Below are positions 11,701-23,046 of a DNA stretch of 64,000 bases, one piece after another. This DNA is from Owenia fusiformis. Its lineage: Eukaryota; Annelida; Polychaeta; Sabellida; Oweniidae. The stretch covers positions 6,441,169 through 6,505,168 of the forward strand of contig CAIIXF020000010.1 of NCBI GenBank assembly GCA_903813345.2. The letters are read 5' to 3'. The translations under genes were made by a program, and so were the position numbers. Position 1 is the stretch's first letter; each line of letters starts with the position of its first letter. The notes under the pieces were generated by a model. That model saw nothing but the letters and a program-made list of their open reading frames with translations. It was not told the origin of the DNA and searched no databases.

Positions 11701-14700
11701 TACGACATAGAACACCAACATCTATCATAGTCGTTGGTGGCATTTTGGTTCTTCTTAGCATTTCATACAGCCTTGCACCACTAAGAAATGTCAGCAAAGT
11801 TTCAATAGGTGAAGTACAAGGTCAACTTTTCATATTAAATCAAACAGACATAGGACAAATTGATGAGGATGAAGAAGATGCAAGTCGAACTCAAAAAAAT
11901 GATGGACTGTTTAACACACTTGAACATGTAAGAGAGAGAAAACAGAACTCAGTGACAAATGATATAGTGTATGATAATAATGAACATGATAACAATATGA
12001 ACACATTACCAGGAAATGCACAGGCTGAGCCAGAGGAAGGAACTTCAATGGATTCAGATACTAAGATTGACCTCAGTAACATTAAACCGCCAGACACAGA
12101 TGGTTTTCAACACAACAATATTGAAAGTGAAACACAAGGCGAATCTGACAAGACTGATCATAAAGCAACAAATGAGAGCAAATCAGGAAATCGTGATAAT
12201 GATAAAACCAATACAACAAATCTGGATTCAAAGCTAGATAACTTGTACACAGTAGAAAGTAAACAAGGTACGGATCTAGATGAGATTGACAATGAAGACA
12301 CCTACATGTATGATAAGGAGACTGAATATGAACATAGCATTGAGGAAGAGACTGGGAATAACACCATCGAGACACACCTTCATAGAACAAAAAAATTTCC
12401 TGGTTTGATTATCATAGGAATACATAAATGTGGAACATACGCTTTGTCATTTTTCTTAGGGATTCATCCAAACTTAAAGCGAACTAAAGAAACTGAAATT
12501 CATTTTTTTGACTGGAGGTCTGAGTATAAGAAAGGACTGGATTATTACATCAGTCAAATGCCTCTCACAGATCATACCCAGTTAGGTTATGAAAAAACTC
12601 CTGGGTACTTTGATCTAGCAAACCCTAGAGATATTTATAATGCAAATAAAGATGTTAAGCTAGCCATTATAGCATGTGATCCTTTACGGAGAACAATGTC
12701 ACACCATTTGACGAAAACCTTAGTATTCCAGAAAAATGTAACATACGATGGGTGTATCTTACATAAAAATGGTACACTGAACACAGAAGGGTGTCCTTAC
12801 ATCTACAGGGGACACTACGCAACTTACTTCAAACGATACTTGGAAGTATTTCCTAGAGAACAAATTTTAGTGGTATCTACTGACGAGCTGAAGAGAGATC
12901 CTATTACTGTTATCAAAAAATTTGAAACTTTTTTAAACCTCCCAAAAATCGTGAATGACAACATGTTATATGTTGATGAGGCTTCAAAACAATTCTGTAT
13001 CAAACCAGAATACTGGAATAAAAAATTTATGAGGAAATATAATGGCTGTATGTTACGTCCTGACAAACACCATGATCATCCAGAAATTCACCCAGAACTG
13101 GTCAAGAAATTCACTAGTCACTTTAGGGATCGAAGAGTTTGCACAACTAACTGGTAAAAACTTTTCATGGGCAGAATAAAACTAGTCTATGTGAACAAGA
13201 GTGGGGAAATTTGGAATATAATGAGTATTGTTAATAGGATGGGTGGAGCCATTCTCTATATCCCCCAAACTTTATTTGATGGGATAAAAAACACATGCAA
13301 AGAGAGGAACCATGGCTGTATTTGTAACATTGTAACATTGTACTTTGCTCATAAAAGATTAGCCTATATAACATTTGGAACAGATCAGACAACCAGATTT
13401 GCTCCAATCAAATCCAAATCTAATAAACAATGTCATATGAGTTAAACTTGGCATATACCTTGTCATCAATGTCTTGAGGATTCCCTTTAGCCTCACTTTA
13501 ACATCAGTGATGTTACAACACTTTCGGAATGAATCCTCATCACTTATAGACTGAAAAAAAATTACTGTATAAGTGGTATTTAAATCCGAGTGGTTAATTT
13601 TCCGAATGGTCAAATTTCATCATTTTCCTAATTTTAATTTTCCTAATGACAAGAAACCTCCCATTGGATAACATTATCAAGACAATATTTCCGACATTTA
13701 ATTTTCCGAACCTGGCAAAAATTAGGAAATAGGCAAATTAAATGATTTTGACAAGTGGGGTTCACTTTTCAAAGAATTCCAGGGGGGTTCACATTTGACA
13801 ATTTTAGCCCAAAATCACTTAAATGGTGCTCAGAATGGTGAAAAATAGCATGATTTTGAAAGAATATTTGACAAGGGGGTGGTTTACCCCCTAACCCCCA
13901 TGGCTACAGGCCTGGTAGACCTGTCCTTAAATATACTGTTTTACTTTGTGTCTATCTCATACTTATTTCATGATTGGTGTTTATTTCATAAATATGAACA
14001 TTTATATATGTATTAAGTTACGTCTTAGCTAATTGCTTACTTGAGGAGGGCCAGTTTTCACAACCTCAGAATGATCAATCCCCAAACTCCAATCCGCCAT
14101 GTTCTGTGCCATGAGAGGCCCAAACTGTTCACTAAGTGTATCTCTCGAACATGTCTGGAGGTCTGTGACGCTAGTGAGACCAATAGACTGGAGACGCTTA
14201 GATGTGCTACTTCCAATGCCTAGCAACAATACATTTCATGTTTTATAAAATACTTAAAAGTATGATTTGTTTGTGAAGGGCTGATAAGTAAGGAGTTTAG
14301 TAATTGCCAATAATTCTGGAGCATACATACATTGTATATTAATGAACTTCAGAACAAATAGCTCAACACATTCAAATTGCTTACATCTCATTGAATTGAG
14401 CAGTTACAAGTAAAATTTAACGAAGAAACATACATGAACTGTGTAGATGTACACATGTATTTGTGAAAAAAATAATTGGCTCTGAGGCCCATATACAACT
14501 TTTGCCAAGGGGATCACTTTTTAAAAAATTACATCTGGGGTTCACTTTTGACAATTTTGGTCCAAAAATGGCCAAAATCACAAAAGTGCCCAGAATAGTA
14601 AAAAATTGCATGATTTTGAAAGAATCTTTGGCCAGTGGGGGGCCTCGCTTCAAACCCATCACCCCCTCCCCCTGGCTACCAGCCTGCAGCTTCTTACCTG

Positions 14701-17700
14701 GTATTTTCCTGACATCCTTTAAAGATACCATAAGTTCCGTGATAAACTCAGGCAAGAGTACAGTTTGTTGATTGGGCTTATGTGTCGCTCCAACCAGTTT
14801 GGCTAACAATTTGTTATGTGCTATACCAGCGCAACATGTTATCCCTAATTCCTGGTGCAGGGACTTGCGGATCTCAGCTGCAATCTGCGAGCCAATCAGA
14901 AGCCTCTTGTGGCAACCACAGTAGCACTGAGACACTGGAATAAATGTAATAAATTCGATTTGAACATAGCAAGAACTTTTTTGTCTACTTTCCTTCTACC
15001 AAAACTTATTCATATCAAAAATATTTTAAGAGTGTCTTTCTTGAGGCAATTATATGATTTACATTTTCAATATCCGAGAGCAAAACCTAATGCACAACCT
15101 TTTATCATTAGAATTTTTGGAATGCATGCATTTTGAAGCATGGCACAATATTACAGTGGTCATGACTGGAACATCAAAATGCCATGAGGAATAATCTTTA
15201 AGATGAATCATTTTTAAAATGACTCACTGTTTTGATTTCATACATTGACAAAACAGTGTTACCAGTATATTAATACATGCACACTTAATTTCACTTAGTC
15301 AAAGTCAATTACTCCCAACTTATCTCCCAACTCTTTAATTGTTTCTGGTCAGCATTCAAAACCCAAAGTATCTGGCAATGGCCGCCACATCATTTTTACT
15401 CTTCTAGTAAACAAAAACTTGTTTGCAATTGGATGATGGATTCCTTTCACTTTTATTGGAATTGACTGTTGATTCTCAATTTTATTTAATGGTGTAAATT
15501 TGTTCACTGAAATAATTATATGAGATGTCTGATTTAACCTATAGAAATTATGAATGCGAAGAACATATTTTCAAATTTTAATTCTCAAGTACCATTTTTT
15601 AAATTGCTATTTTCCACGGCATACACATGACCAGCTATGGTATTATGGTTCTCCGTTTTGGGTAAGCAAAGTTTGATGACATCAGAGTTCATACGCTCGT
15701 TAACAAGTCCAGTGACATCTATAAAGTTTTCATCAAATCCAAGCCGCTCTACCTTCAAAGAGTATTTCAGCAAAAAATCTAAAATAAATTATGATTTAAT
15801 ATTGAATTTTATTAATAAAGAAATTTTACTGACAATCTAAATGTTTAAAGTTCATGGCAATTATTGTCACCAAGAATTATCTAGTAAATACCTGTAATCT
15901 TGTAAGACATGTCTCGGTACTTCGTCAAATCCTCTCCATTTACAATAACAATTTCAGGACATTTCTTCAAAGCATCTTTAAGGTAGCTAAGTTTGGTGAC
16001 ACCCTTTTCCCGGGCAACATAGTTACATGTCACAATGATGTTCTTTTGTTGGATTCCTGCAATAGGAAATTAATTTGCAATGTCCCCAAATCAACTCACC
16101 AAAAGGGCAAACAAGTGCTGCACCCTATTGATAATTCAACATTTAAATCCTATCTTATTGATAACCTGTTTGCACCCTGCCAAAATGATAAAATATTTTG
16201 ACCAAAATAGGTCAAATAATTTTGCACCCTGTAGAGAAAAAATAATAGAAAGGTCATTGCTATAATTTGATTTTGGCAAATATTGCTGTTTTGATTTGTA
16301 TTCAGTCAGGGCTCTCGCAAGGTGTTTAGACTATGTCGCAGCGCCACAATCTATTTAGCTCCCACCACACCCTATTGGCAAATTATTGTGAATTCAGTCT
16401 AAAGTTGACTGAATACACAATAATAGCATGTAAAACGGATAAAATATAACATTAACATGATTTATCACATTGGCGGATCTGGGGGGGGACCTGAAATTTG
16501 CCCCCCCCCCCCTTGTTGGTTCCCAGATCCACCCCTGTATCACAACTGAGAGGTTTTACTGCAGATGTTTCAACCACACCCTAAATATGTCCTAGTGAGA
16601 GCCCTGACAGTTGTATTTTACATCTATTGATTAATGGCCAATTGTACATATACCAGATATTTTACAATGATTATTCATACATATTTCAAAATATTTCACT
16701 TAATTACCTAGTTTGACATCTAATTTGTATAACAGGGCCCCATATCAGATAAATGTTAATTGAAATAAGTCACAGTAATTTGAAAGTGAGATAAATCATG
16801 CTGGTAGATCCTACATACATGTTTGTAGTGAAGATGTAAAATTGGATGAAATCCTAAATTGAACATTTTCATTTGGCTTCAAATCTAATGCAAGTTACTC
16901 TTGATCTCCTATTATCACACCAGTAGGCCTATTGATGTTTCTAATCTTACCTAGAGGCTTGTTGATCAGGTCAGGGTTATGCAGGGTCTCCACTTGGGCA
17001 TAGAAACAGTCAATGTCTATATGAACTATAACACGCTTGTGGTTGTCAACATTACGGCTTGCTGAATCTGCAATTACAGTGTATAGTCTAAAAGCAGGTG
17101 AGTAACATGAGTAGACCTGAAAACTGAAAATTGAAAAAAAGGATCTCAGCCTACATTTTTTGGCAATATCTTTCTATTTTTTTTTTAAAATTGGCCCAGT
17201 TTGATCTCAATGGAGTTTTTGTAGAATTTTACAGGTGTCTGAAAGTGAAATGATGTTCACTTAAACAGAAAATAAAGTGTCTTAATTTTATGACAACATA
17301 TTATGATTATAGATACAGGCTGCACATCAGTGTCACGATATAGGGTAAACACTTTGTTGTTTTGATTCTGTGCTACTTTTATATTTCGAAATTCAATATG
17401 TGAAAGCCAGGGCATGTAGGAGTTGAACATTTAAAACAAGAGCCTAATAGAGATAATGCAGTTGCAGAAAATGTACCCTTCATCCTGCATCTATATCTTG
17501 ACTTCCAACATATACATATGTATAAGGACGCAGATAAAGATCAAAGAGTTATCACCAATTTAAGAGTGAAAACAAAAGTTCAGCTCTTGTGGAGGGTAGT
17601 AATGTACATGTACCTACCGCCATAAAAAACATTGTGTTGGACTTGGTTGAAATCTTCATCATCTTCTTCATCTTCAGACTGCTGAGTTGCGATAACTCTT

Positions 17701-17723
17701 AAATCATCTGAATGTGACATCAT
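8736..17723 (-). CDS. POLI: DNA polymerase iota (Y-family translesion polymerase)
   Basis: Error-prone translesion polymerase of the nucleus. Coding exons on the minus strand: 17618-17723, 16951-17067, 15892-16056, 15593-15778, 14698-14934, 14041-14219, 13459-13550, 10548-10681 and 8736-10093; phases agree at every junction and give 857 aa (human about 740). Seen: catalytic block VIVHIDIDCFYAQVE (Asp53, Asp55, steric-gate Tyr58), fingers IQQK (77-80), GFDENF with Asp145-Glu146, palm segment LLIGSQIAAEIRKSLHQELG, KIPGIG helix-hairpin-helix, and little finger ending in SRESRQCPIP. A PIP-box-like KVGTISAFF (about 450-458) sits where human Pol iota has its PCNA motif. Two ubiquitin-binding UBM motifs with the LP core follow (about 575-597 and 812-836). 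The extra length is a Thr/Ser/Val-rich repetitive linker between the UBMs. Start: the ATG pair at 17723-17718; the frame stays open to an acceptor-like site (exon border 17744), so an upstream exon with an earlier start is possible. Intron 7 (10682-13458) contains the oppositely oriented sulfotransferase gene. Confidence 0.95.
10760..11300. repeat. Diverged tandem repeat of about 120-145 bp in POLI intron 7
   Basis: Three to four degenerate copies share, in order, an ATGGC(T/A)GCCATTTT block, a TAGTGTAATATGC/AAGTGTAACATG block, a (C)AACAAAATTGCTCC block and CTTTTCCAGTT. It lies between POLI exon 8 and the start of the nested sulfotransferase gene. No coding sense. Confidence 0.6.
11697..13157 (+). 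CDS. Heparan sulfate glucosamine 3-O-sulfotransferase-like protein, intronless, nested in POLI
   Basis: Single-exon gene of 486 aa on the strand opposite to POLI. Start chosen at 11697: GCCATGG is a strong Kozak context, and a type II signal anchor (IIVVGGILVLLSISYSL, residues 10-26) follows, placing the enzyme in the Golgi membrane with a lumenal C-terminus. Residues about 30-225 are a low-complexity Asp/Glu/Asn/Thr-rich stem, longer than usual. The sulfotransferase domain starts at about 233: FPGLIIIGIHKCGT (5'-PAPS loop), ETEIHFFDW (the catalytic Glu region of 3-O-sulfotransferases, usually NEVHFFD), EKTPGYF, KLAIIACDPLRRTMSHH (3'-phosphate region) and RGHYATYFKRYLEVFPREQILVV. These are HS3ST signatures in the right order. 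Odd: the loop reads HKCGTYAL in place of RKGGTRAL, and the 3'-phosphate-binding Arg (RDP/RNP) is Cys, so cofactor binding may be altered. Family certain, sub-type and activity not. Confidence 0.88.
   Translation: MVRHRTPTSIIVVGGILVLLSISYSLAPLRNVSKVSIGEVQGQLFILNQTDIGQIDEDEEDASRTQKNDGLFNTLEHVRERKQNSVTNDIVYDNNEHDNNMNTLPGNAQAEPEEGTSMDSDTKIDLSNIKPPDTDGFQHNNIESETQGESDKTDHKATNESKSGNRDNDKTNTTNLDSKLDNLYTVESKQGTDLDEIDNEDTYMYDKETEYEHSIEEETGNNTIETHLHRTKKFPGLIIIGIHKCGTYALSFFLGIHPNLKRTKETEIHFFDWRSEYKKGLDYYISQMPLTDHTQLGYEKTPGYFDLANPRDIYNANKDVKLAIIACDPLRRTMSHHLTKTLVFQKNVTYDGCILHKNGTLNTEGCPYIYRGHYATYFKRYLEVFPREQILVVSTDELKRDPITVIKKFETFLNLPKIVNDNMLYVDEASKQFCIKPEYWNKKFMRKYNGCMLRPDKHHDHPEIHPELVKKFTSHFRDRRVCTTNW
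13175..13180 (+). terminator. Candidate polyadenylation signal of the nested sulfotransferase gene
   Basis: AATAAA 18 bases after the stop codon and well before POLI exon 7 (13459-13550, opposite strand). Motif and position only. Confidence 0.4.
13745..13915 (+). repeat. Dispersed repeat, copy 1 of 2 in POLI introns
   Basis: Shares with 14507-14690, in the same order, GGGGTTCACTTTT, TTGACAATTTT, GCCCAGAAT/GCTCAGAAT, GCATGATTTTGAAAGAAT and a final pair of C-rich blocks ending CCCCATGGCTAC/CCCCCTGGCTAC. Unclassified, possibly a short non-autonomous element; both copies flank POLI exon 6. Confidence 0.7.
14507..14690 (+). repeat. Dispersed repeat, copy 2 of 2 in POLI introns
   Basis: Second diverged copy of the repeat described at 13745-13915, immediately downstream (minus sense) of POLI exon 5. 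It ends eight bases from the exon 5 donor at 14698. Confidence 0.7.
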
Positions 17724-18012
17724 GGAGTAATTGGTACTTTCCACCTACAAGTAAACATGGGAGGTTATATGTTTATAACAGGAGAGGATCTGGAAATTGA
17801 TAAGTGGGTCCAAAAAATCTGTCTTAAAATTTGGGTCTCATTTTGAATATTTAGGACATTTCGCAGTCACATTGGAAATATTGTGACCTAATAAGGAAAC
17901 ACATTCTGCAATTTGATTTTCCTTAACTATGGAGGGTATACATCCGATGAATGTTAAAATCCAATGAAGTGAGAAATACATGTAGGAGATGGTGCTGAAA
18001 TACAATGGTCTT

Positions 18013-18135
18013 CAAAAGTGAAGGAAGGTGATAGGTACTCATGACCACAAATAAACAAGGCAATAACATGCAAAATGTCACCATCAGCCAATTGTTAAAG
18101 GCAACAAACACCAACAACTGAACATTGTCCACAAA
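18013..18135 (-). repeat. Degenerate copy of the 130-bp TGTCACCA MITE
   Basis: In reverse complement it matches the repeat at 27679-27792 and 29730-29857: GGTGACATTTTGCATGTTA and the TTGTTATGG / TTGGTG / CAGTTGTT order are shared. One of several copies in this window. Confidence 0.55.
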
Positions 18136-19583
18136 ACAGTTATGGAGACTTTAACAATATGTCAATTGTCAACACTCGTGGTCAACATAAAAACAGAACT
18201 GATGGTGGAACGATAATGAACTCTTTATATATTTTGTTTTATATGTATCTGCCTACACCTATGTGCAAATATAGCTCTCTGTGGTAGAACTACAGCACAG
18301 TCATATGTACTGTATGTTGAGCAATTATGGGAAGGTTTTAGACTCCTCAGTCCATGGAGAAAGTGACCCCCTCATTTATACCCAATATAAAGGGTAATAA
18401 TAGAGAGAGGGGATGCAAGCCTGTCAGAAGCGGAGGGGTGTCGAGGGCGACCAACCCCCCCCCCCTTTTAGAGTTCTATTCATGATGCAAATGTGGCTCT
18501 CAGATATGCTAAGAATGTACCAGCAAAGTTTTCCAATTCCAGGACTTATAGTCCTGCCGTCCAATGATTGTCCAGGCAGTGTTTAAACGTAAGTACATAT
18601 AGGGTCGTAGCATATGATAACCAGAGAGGGTCTAAATTTTTCATGGGGGACAAGTCACCAGACCCACTAGATTGTGGTGTATTTTGTGTTGGTGGCACAT
18701 TCTATCAATACACAAAGGTCACCACCCTCTTGGAAAATCCTTCGGACAGGCCATGGGCTTTCAACTAGAAGGGTAGGCAACTTCCCATATTTCAGACATA
18801 AACATTGCCATGGGTTTTCAAAATTGGAGAATGTACACATTCCAAGGAAATCTTATTTTGTACTTTTTAGGATGATTTAAAGAAATAACTCAAAAATAAA
18901 AACATGATTATCTCCATACATGTTGATAATCCAATGAAAAATGGAATTCATCATAATTATGACAATACACAAAGTGAACATTCTCCCACAAATTATGTTT
19001 TTATTGGAATGTGTTCTTGAATAATTACCCACAATGCAATACTCAAAGAGAACATCTTGACACCTCTTATTCTAATTGGTCTTTTTAGTTTACTTTTACA
19101 TGAGATTGAATATATTTTATGCTTTAATCATATTGAAAATTGATTTCTTTTCAAAATAATACTAACATATATATTTAATATCTAATAATTAATGAAATAT
19201 TACCATAAAAGGGAAGCATGGCATTGCTCATTTTGAAGGTCTAATGCTAATTACACAGAGTTGCAGACCCTTCTAATTGAAAGCCCATGGACAGGCCTGG
19301 GATGACTTATTCCCCATCTCCCCATGCCTCAGTCATCTGCCCTGTCAACCCTCATGCATTAGGCGTGATTGTCACGCATTTGCTGGAAAAATAGAAATCA
19401 CGCATCAATTTAGCATGTATGATCAAATATCACGCAATCACGCATTTTGTTGAAATTTTTAAAAATCGTTTTTTTGTGAAATGCTGACACGGTAAAATAC
19501 CGAACGGAGAAAAAAACACGCGATTGTACAAAATATGTGTATATAATTATATCACGCATTTGTTTCGAAAATATTTACACCTA

Positions 19584-19616
19584 CCCCCCGCCCCCCCCCC
19601 CCCCCCCCCCCCCCCC
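19584..19616. repeat. Long poly-C tract
   Basis: An almost pure C run (one G near its start) of about 35 bases, in a region whose flanks are AT-rich. Such a run is likely to vary in length and to be error-prone in sequencing. Confidence 0.9.
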
Positions 19617-19984
19617 TTTGACGGATTTGAACAGCGAGCTGGAAAATTTTTAGGTGTCCAAATTCTGGCAGTGTTCACTGCAGCTGTCCAAAGTTTGAAG
19701 GAAGGTGTTCAACATTTTGAAGTCACTCATGTTAGATGGTCCCAAGTTGACAGCCCTAGTGTCAGTCATCCAACTGAGGAGGAGCAAGTGAGACTGTACA
19801 TTGTACATCTGCTATGTAGCTAGAAGTTCCTGTTGGGCTGCCCTAATCAATCTAGAACGTTCAAAATGAAGACAAAATGGATGAAAAATCACAAACCATG
19901 AAATTAATCGATTACTAGACAGCATACACCGTAGAATATGCCAGATAACATGATTTTAGTAATTTTGTTGGTTTGTATTTTCCC

Positions 19985-20112
19985 ACCGGAAGTGAAGAAG
20001 TTGTCACGTGACAGGCGCCATTGAAGATTTCTTTGCCGTTGCTAAAATCAACACTTCGAGAAAGTACGCGTATCAAGCAATACCAACTTAATAGTATGTT
20101 ACGAAATGAATT
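19985..20112. promoter_or_regulatory. Candidate promoter, possibly bidirectional (POLI / AGTPBP1)
   Basis: A cluster of promoter-type motifs in otherwise featureless AT-rich DNA: CCGGAAGTG (ETS-like, 19986-19994), the palindrome GTCACGTGAC (E-box/USF-type, about 20003-20012) and GCGCCATT (YY1/E2F-like). A good donor, GAATTGTAAGTAT, lies about 100 bases downstream on the plus strand, which could end a non-coding exon 1 of AGTPBP1. The cluster sits between the divergent POLI and AGTPBP1 coding starts. Motif recognition only; no transcript evidence. Confidence 0.35.
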
Positions 20113-20671
20113 GTAAGTATAAAACTGATAATAAAATCCCATATAGCATATTGTTTTTGTTTGCATAGTGTCATGTCTAAGAATTACAATTGAAATGAGA
20201 ATCTTGTTTTATTTTTGAAAATTTTTGAGTTTTGACTTGACTTATAATTTAGGCCTAGATTTGAAATCAAATTCGTAGCCCTGCATGCTGCAAACACACT
20301 TGGATACAACTTCCCGTGGCTTCATATTGCAATTATAGAGAAAGAACTAGGAGAACTAGAAACTCTTTTGAGGTCATAAGAAGATTATGATCCGGTGGGT
20401 GCAAAGCCTACTCTAAATTGTAACAGGCTAGTCGTGCCGAGGTCTGATTTAGCCTAGGCTCTCTGTCAGATTTATTTTCCAAGGTTATTTTTTTCCGTTC
20501 TAGCTTATAGATCTACCGCTTTCCTCAATAACATTCATTCACTATCTTGTCCCTTAGTGACAACAATTTTGATAATCTCATCTTGCAAATTTCTGAGTCT
20601 ACGTCTGTCTACATGTATGTAGATCTACATGTAATTTCGCAGTCGCATGTTCACAGTCGACCTTTCTTATT

Positions 20672-21430
20672 TAAGGTGCTATGGAAGTTAACAGGAAATG
20701 ACAAAACAGGAAGTGACAACATTTTTTGCATTTTTTGCATTTTTTGAACAAAGATAACAGAGTTCTGTTTTGACCTCCAGTCAATTCAACTTCTTCCAAA
20801 TACCATTTACAGGTCCAGGATCACAATGTTCATGGTCAGAATGACCCTAAACATGATGAAATAACATTTTCAGCCCTATGAAAATGTGACTGAAAAATAG
20901 CTAAAAGTAGGAGGTAGGAAAGGTCACTGAACAGAATCTTTTGAATTTTTCAGAAAATGTGCCTAATATATTGCTCTAAATGATACAATCTTTGAAAATT
21001 TAATATCATTTATAGAAAAAGAATAAAAATGAAAAAACTGATTGAAAAGCGATCTTTTTTCCTTTTTATGACCGCCATTTTTGTTTCAGACAATTTTCTA
21101 AATTTTCAAAGATTGTATCATTTAGAGCATTATATTGGGCACATTTTCTGAAAAATTCAAAAGATTCTGTTCAGTGACCTTCCCTTAGCTCCTACTTTTA
21201 GCTTTTTTCAGTCACACTTTCAAAGGGCTGAAAAGTTTATTTCATCAAGTTTAGGGTCATTCTGACCATGCACATTGTGATCCTGGTCATGTAAATGATA
21301 TGTGGAAATAGTTAAATTGACTGGAGGTCAAACCAGAACTCTGTTATCTTTGTTAAAAAAATGTCTAAAAATGCTAAAGATTTTGTCACTTCCTGTTTTG
21401 TCATTTCCTGTTAACTTCCATAGCACCTTA
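20672..21430. repeat. Fold-back (inverted) repeat of about 760 bp
   Basis: Left arm begins TAAGGTGCTATGGAAGTTAA and the right arm ends with its complement TTAACTTCCATAGCACCTTA. The arms, about 330 bp each, pair over most of their length (e.g. AACAAAGATAACAGAGTTCTG with CAGAACTCTGTTATCTTTGTT; GCTCTAAATGATACAATC with GATTGTATCATTTAGAGC), with a loop of roughly 100 bp at about 21003-21097. No coding capacity; a fold-back or MITE-type element. Confidence 0.9.
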
Positions 21431-22456
21431 AGTAATGTTTTTCACATCAAAAATATTCATCAAAAAATTGTATGTTTAGGGTCAGTACATTTCATGCTAC
21501 GATTGTTGTTAACAATTGCCAAAATGCAAATAGGTAGTAGTTACCATTTTCACGACCAGGTGGCTCATTCGGGGTAGATAACATGATGTCTATGGGAATC
21601 TCCCTAACCTAGAATTTCAATTTTATGACGGAAATTATAATCATTTTCTACTCGCTTTGCTTGAGATTCCTTTGAGTGTTTCACATAAAGCATGACAAGT
21701 CTCTTCCTTCATATAGATATAGAGAAGCCATCCATCTGTTTGTTTTATCATCTGTCCAGGAGATAATTCAAATTCAGGTAGACAGACTTTGTTCAAATTT
21801 GATGTGCTGATGACTGAGGGATATCTCTAAGGAAGGATGAAACAATCAATGAGTGATTTATTTTACAAATAAAGCACAAGTTCAATGCTTAAAACATTAA
21901 ATACATGTATGTACATGTCGTAGATATAATATTTATAAATGCTTTCTTTTATATCATACCATACACAGGTATAGTAAAGAATTTAAGAGTGTACATTCAA
22001 TTATCCTCAAGTTATTGGAATGAATTCAAGTGTAAGATATTTGATATTTATCCACACTGTAGCAATAATCTTATAATCTAGTAATCTGTTTATGTATTAT
22101 ACAATGATCTTTTATAGTTGGGCACTCGTTGAAGTTAAACACTAAATATACGATTACAATATCAATTGTGTAGAATAAGTATTTTGTTTTGTGCACGACA
22201 CTGACTGTAGGTCATTGCATGTATTATCAGTGACCCCTAAGCACTTTTTGTATTGTTCAATTCTCCCAGTGTTTTATCCCACAGAGCAGTCAGTCAAATT
22301 GTCTCAATTTTCATGGTTTCCAAATCTTAACTGGGTACAACAAATGATATTTTAACTGACTTAAAGATAATTTTCAAGATAATTATCAACTATGGTCGAC
22401 TTGGTGTACCACTCAGATGCTTTAGTGTAGTGCAGCTACAGCTAATTGTGACACCG

Positions 22457-23046
22457 TCCCTCCCCCTACTACATCGCTTCCCTCGATGTCTCTGGTAGCA
22501 CTGGTGATCCACTCGATTACGCTGGTTACCAAAACGAACCGTTTTGGTAACAAAATGTCGGAACATCGAAGGTACGATTTTTCTCGTTTCCTTATTTTAC
22601 ACGTTGTAGGCAGAATTCCCACGACATTTTTTAACACAAACAGTATCAGTATCATATGTTTAAGAAATTGTACATATTTGGGAACAAATAGTTCAGAAGA
22701 CAACGGAATCGTTGATTTACTTCCTCACTTAAGTTACATAAACGGTTTCGGTTCAAAGTGCAGATCTTAACTGTTTTTCGAAAAAACCGTTTATGTAACT
22801 TAAGTGAGGAAGTAAATCGACGATTCTGTTGTCTTCTGAGCTATTTTTTCGCAAACATGTACATTTTCTAAAACATATGATACTGATGCACGTTCTGAGA
22901 AAAAACGTCGTGGGGATTCTGCCTACAACGCGTGAAATAAAGAAAAAATAAAAATCGTGCCTTCGACGTTCCGACATTTTGTTACCAAAACGGTTCGTTT
23001 TGGTAACCAGCGTAATCGAGTGGATCACCAGTGTGGTAGGGAGGGA
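22457..23046. repeat. Fold-back repeat of about 590 bp just upstream of the AGTPBP1 start
   Basis: Arms of about 280 bp meet near 22768. Outer matching blocks: CACTGGTGATCCACTCG and its complement CGAGTGGATCACCAGTG; inner blocks: CTTAAGTTACATAAACGGTT and AACCGTTTATGTAACTTAAG. Each arm also holds a smaller palindrome (TTACCAAAACG...CGTTTTGGTAA). It ends about 200 bp before the AGTPBP1 ATG. The protein-like open frames in it on both strands are mirror images of one another and are not genes. Confidence 0.9.

Noticed and set aside
12082-12390. Minus-strand frame inside the sulfotransferase gene
   Set aside because: Opposite-strand shadow of the low-complexity stem of the sulfotransferase; the POLI transcript on that strand splices over it.
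14417-14690. Extension of POLI exon 5 into the following intron
   Set aside because: The frame continues past the GTAAGA donor at 14697 into a dispersed repeat; the next conserved segment (GIGSSTSKRL) is supplied by exon 6 in phase.
19524-19823. Possible small gene starting in the poly-C tract
   Set aside because: Its Pro run is the C tract itself and the rest has no recognisable domain, start context or splice support.
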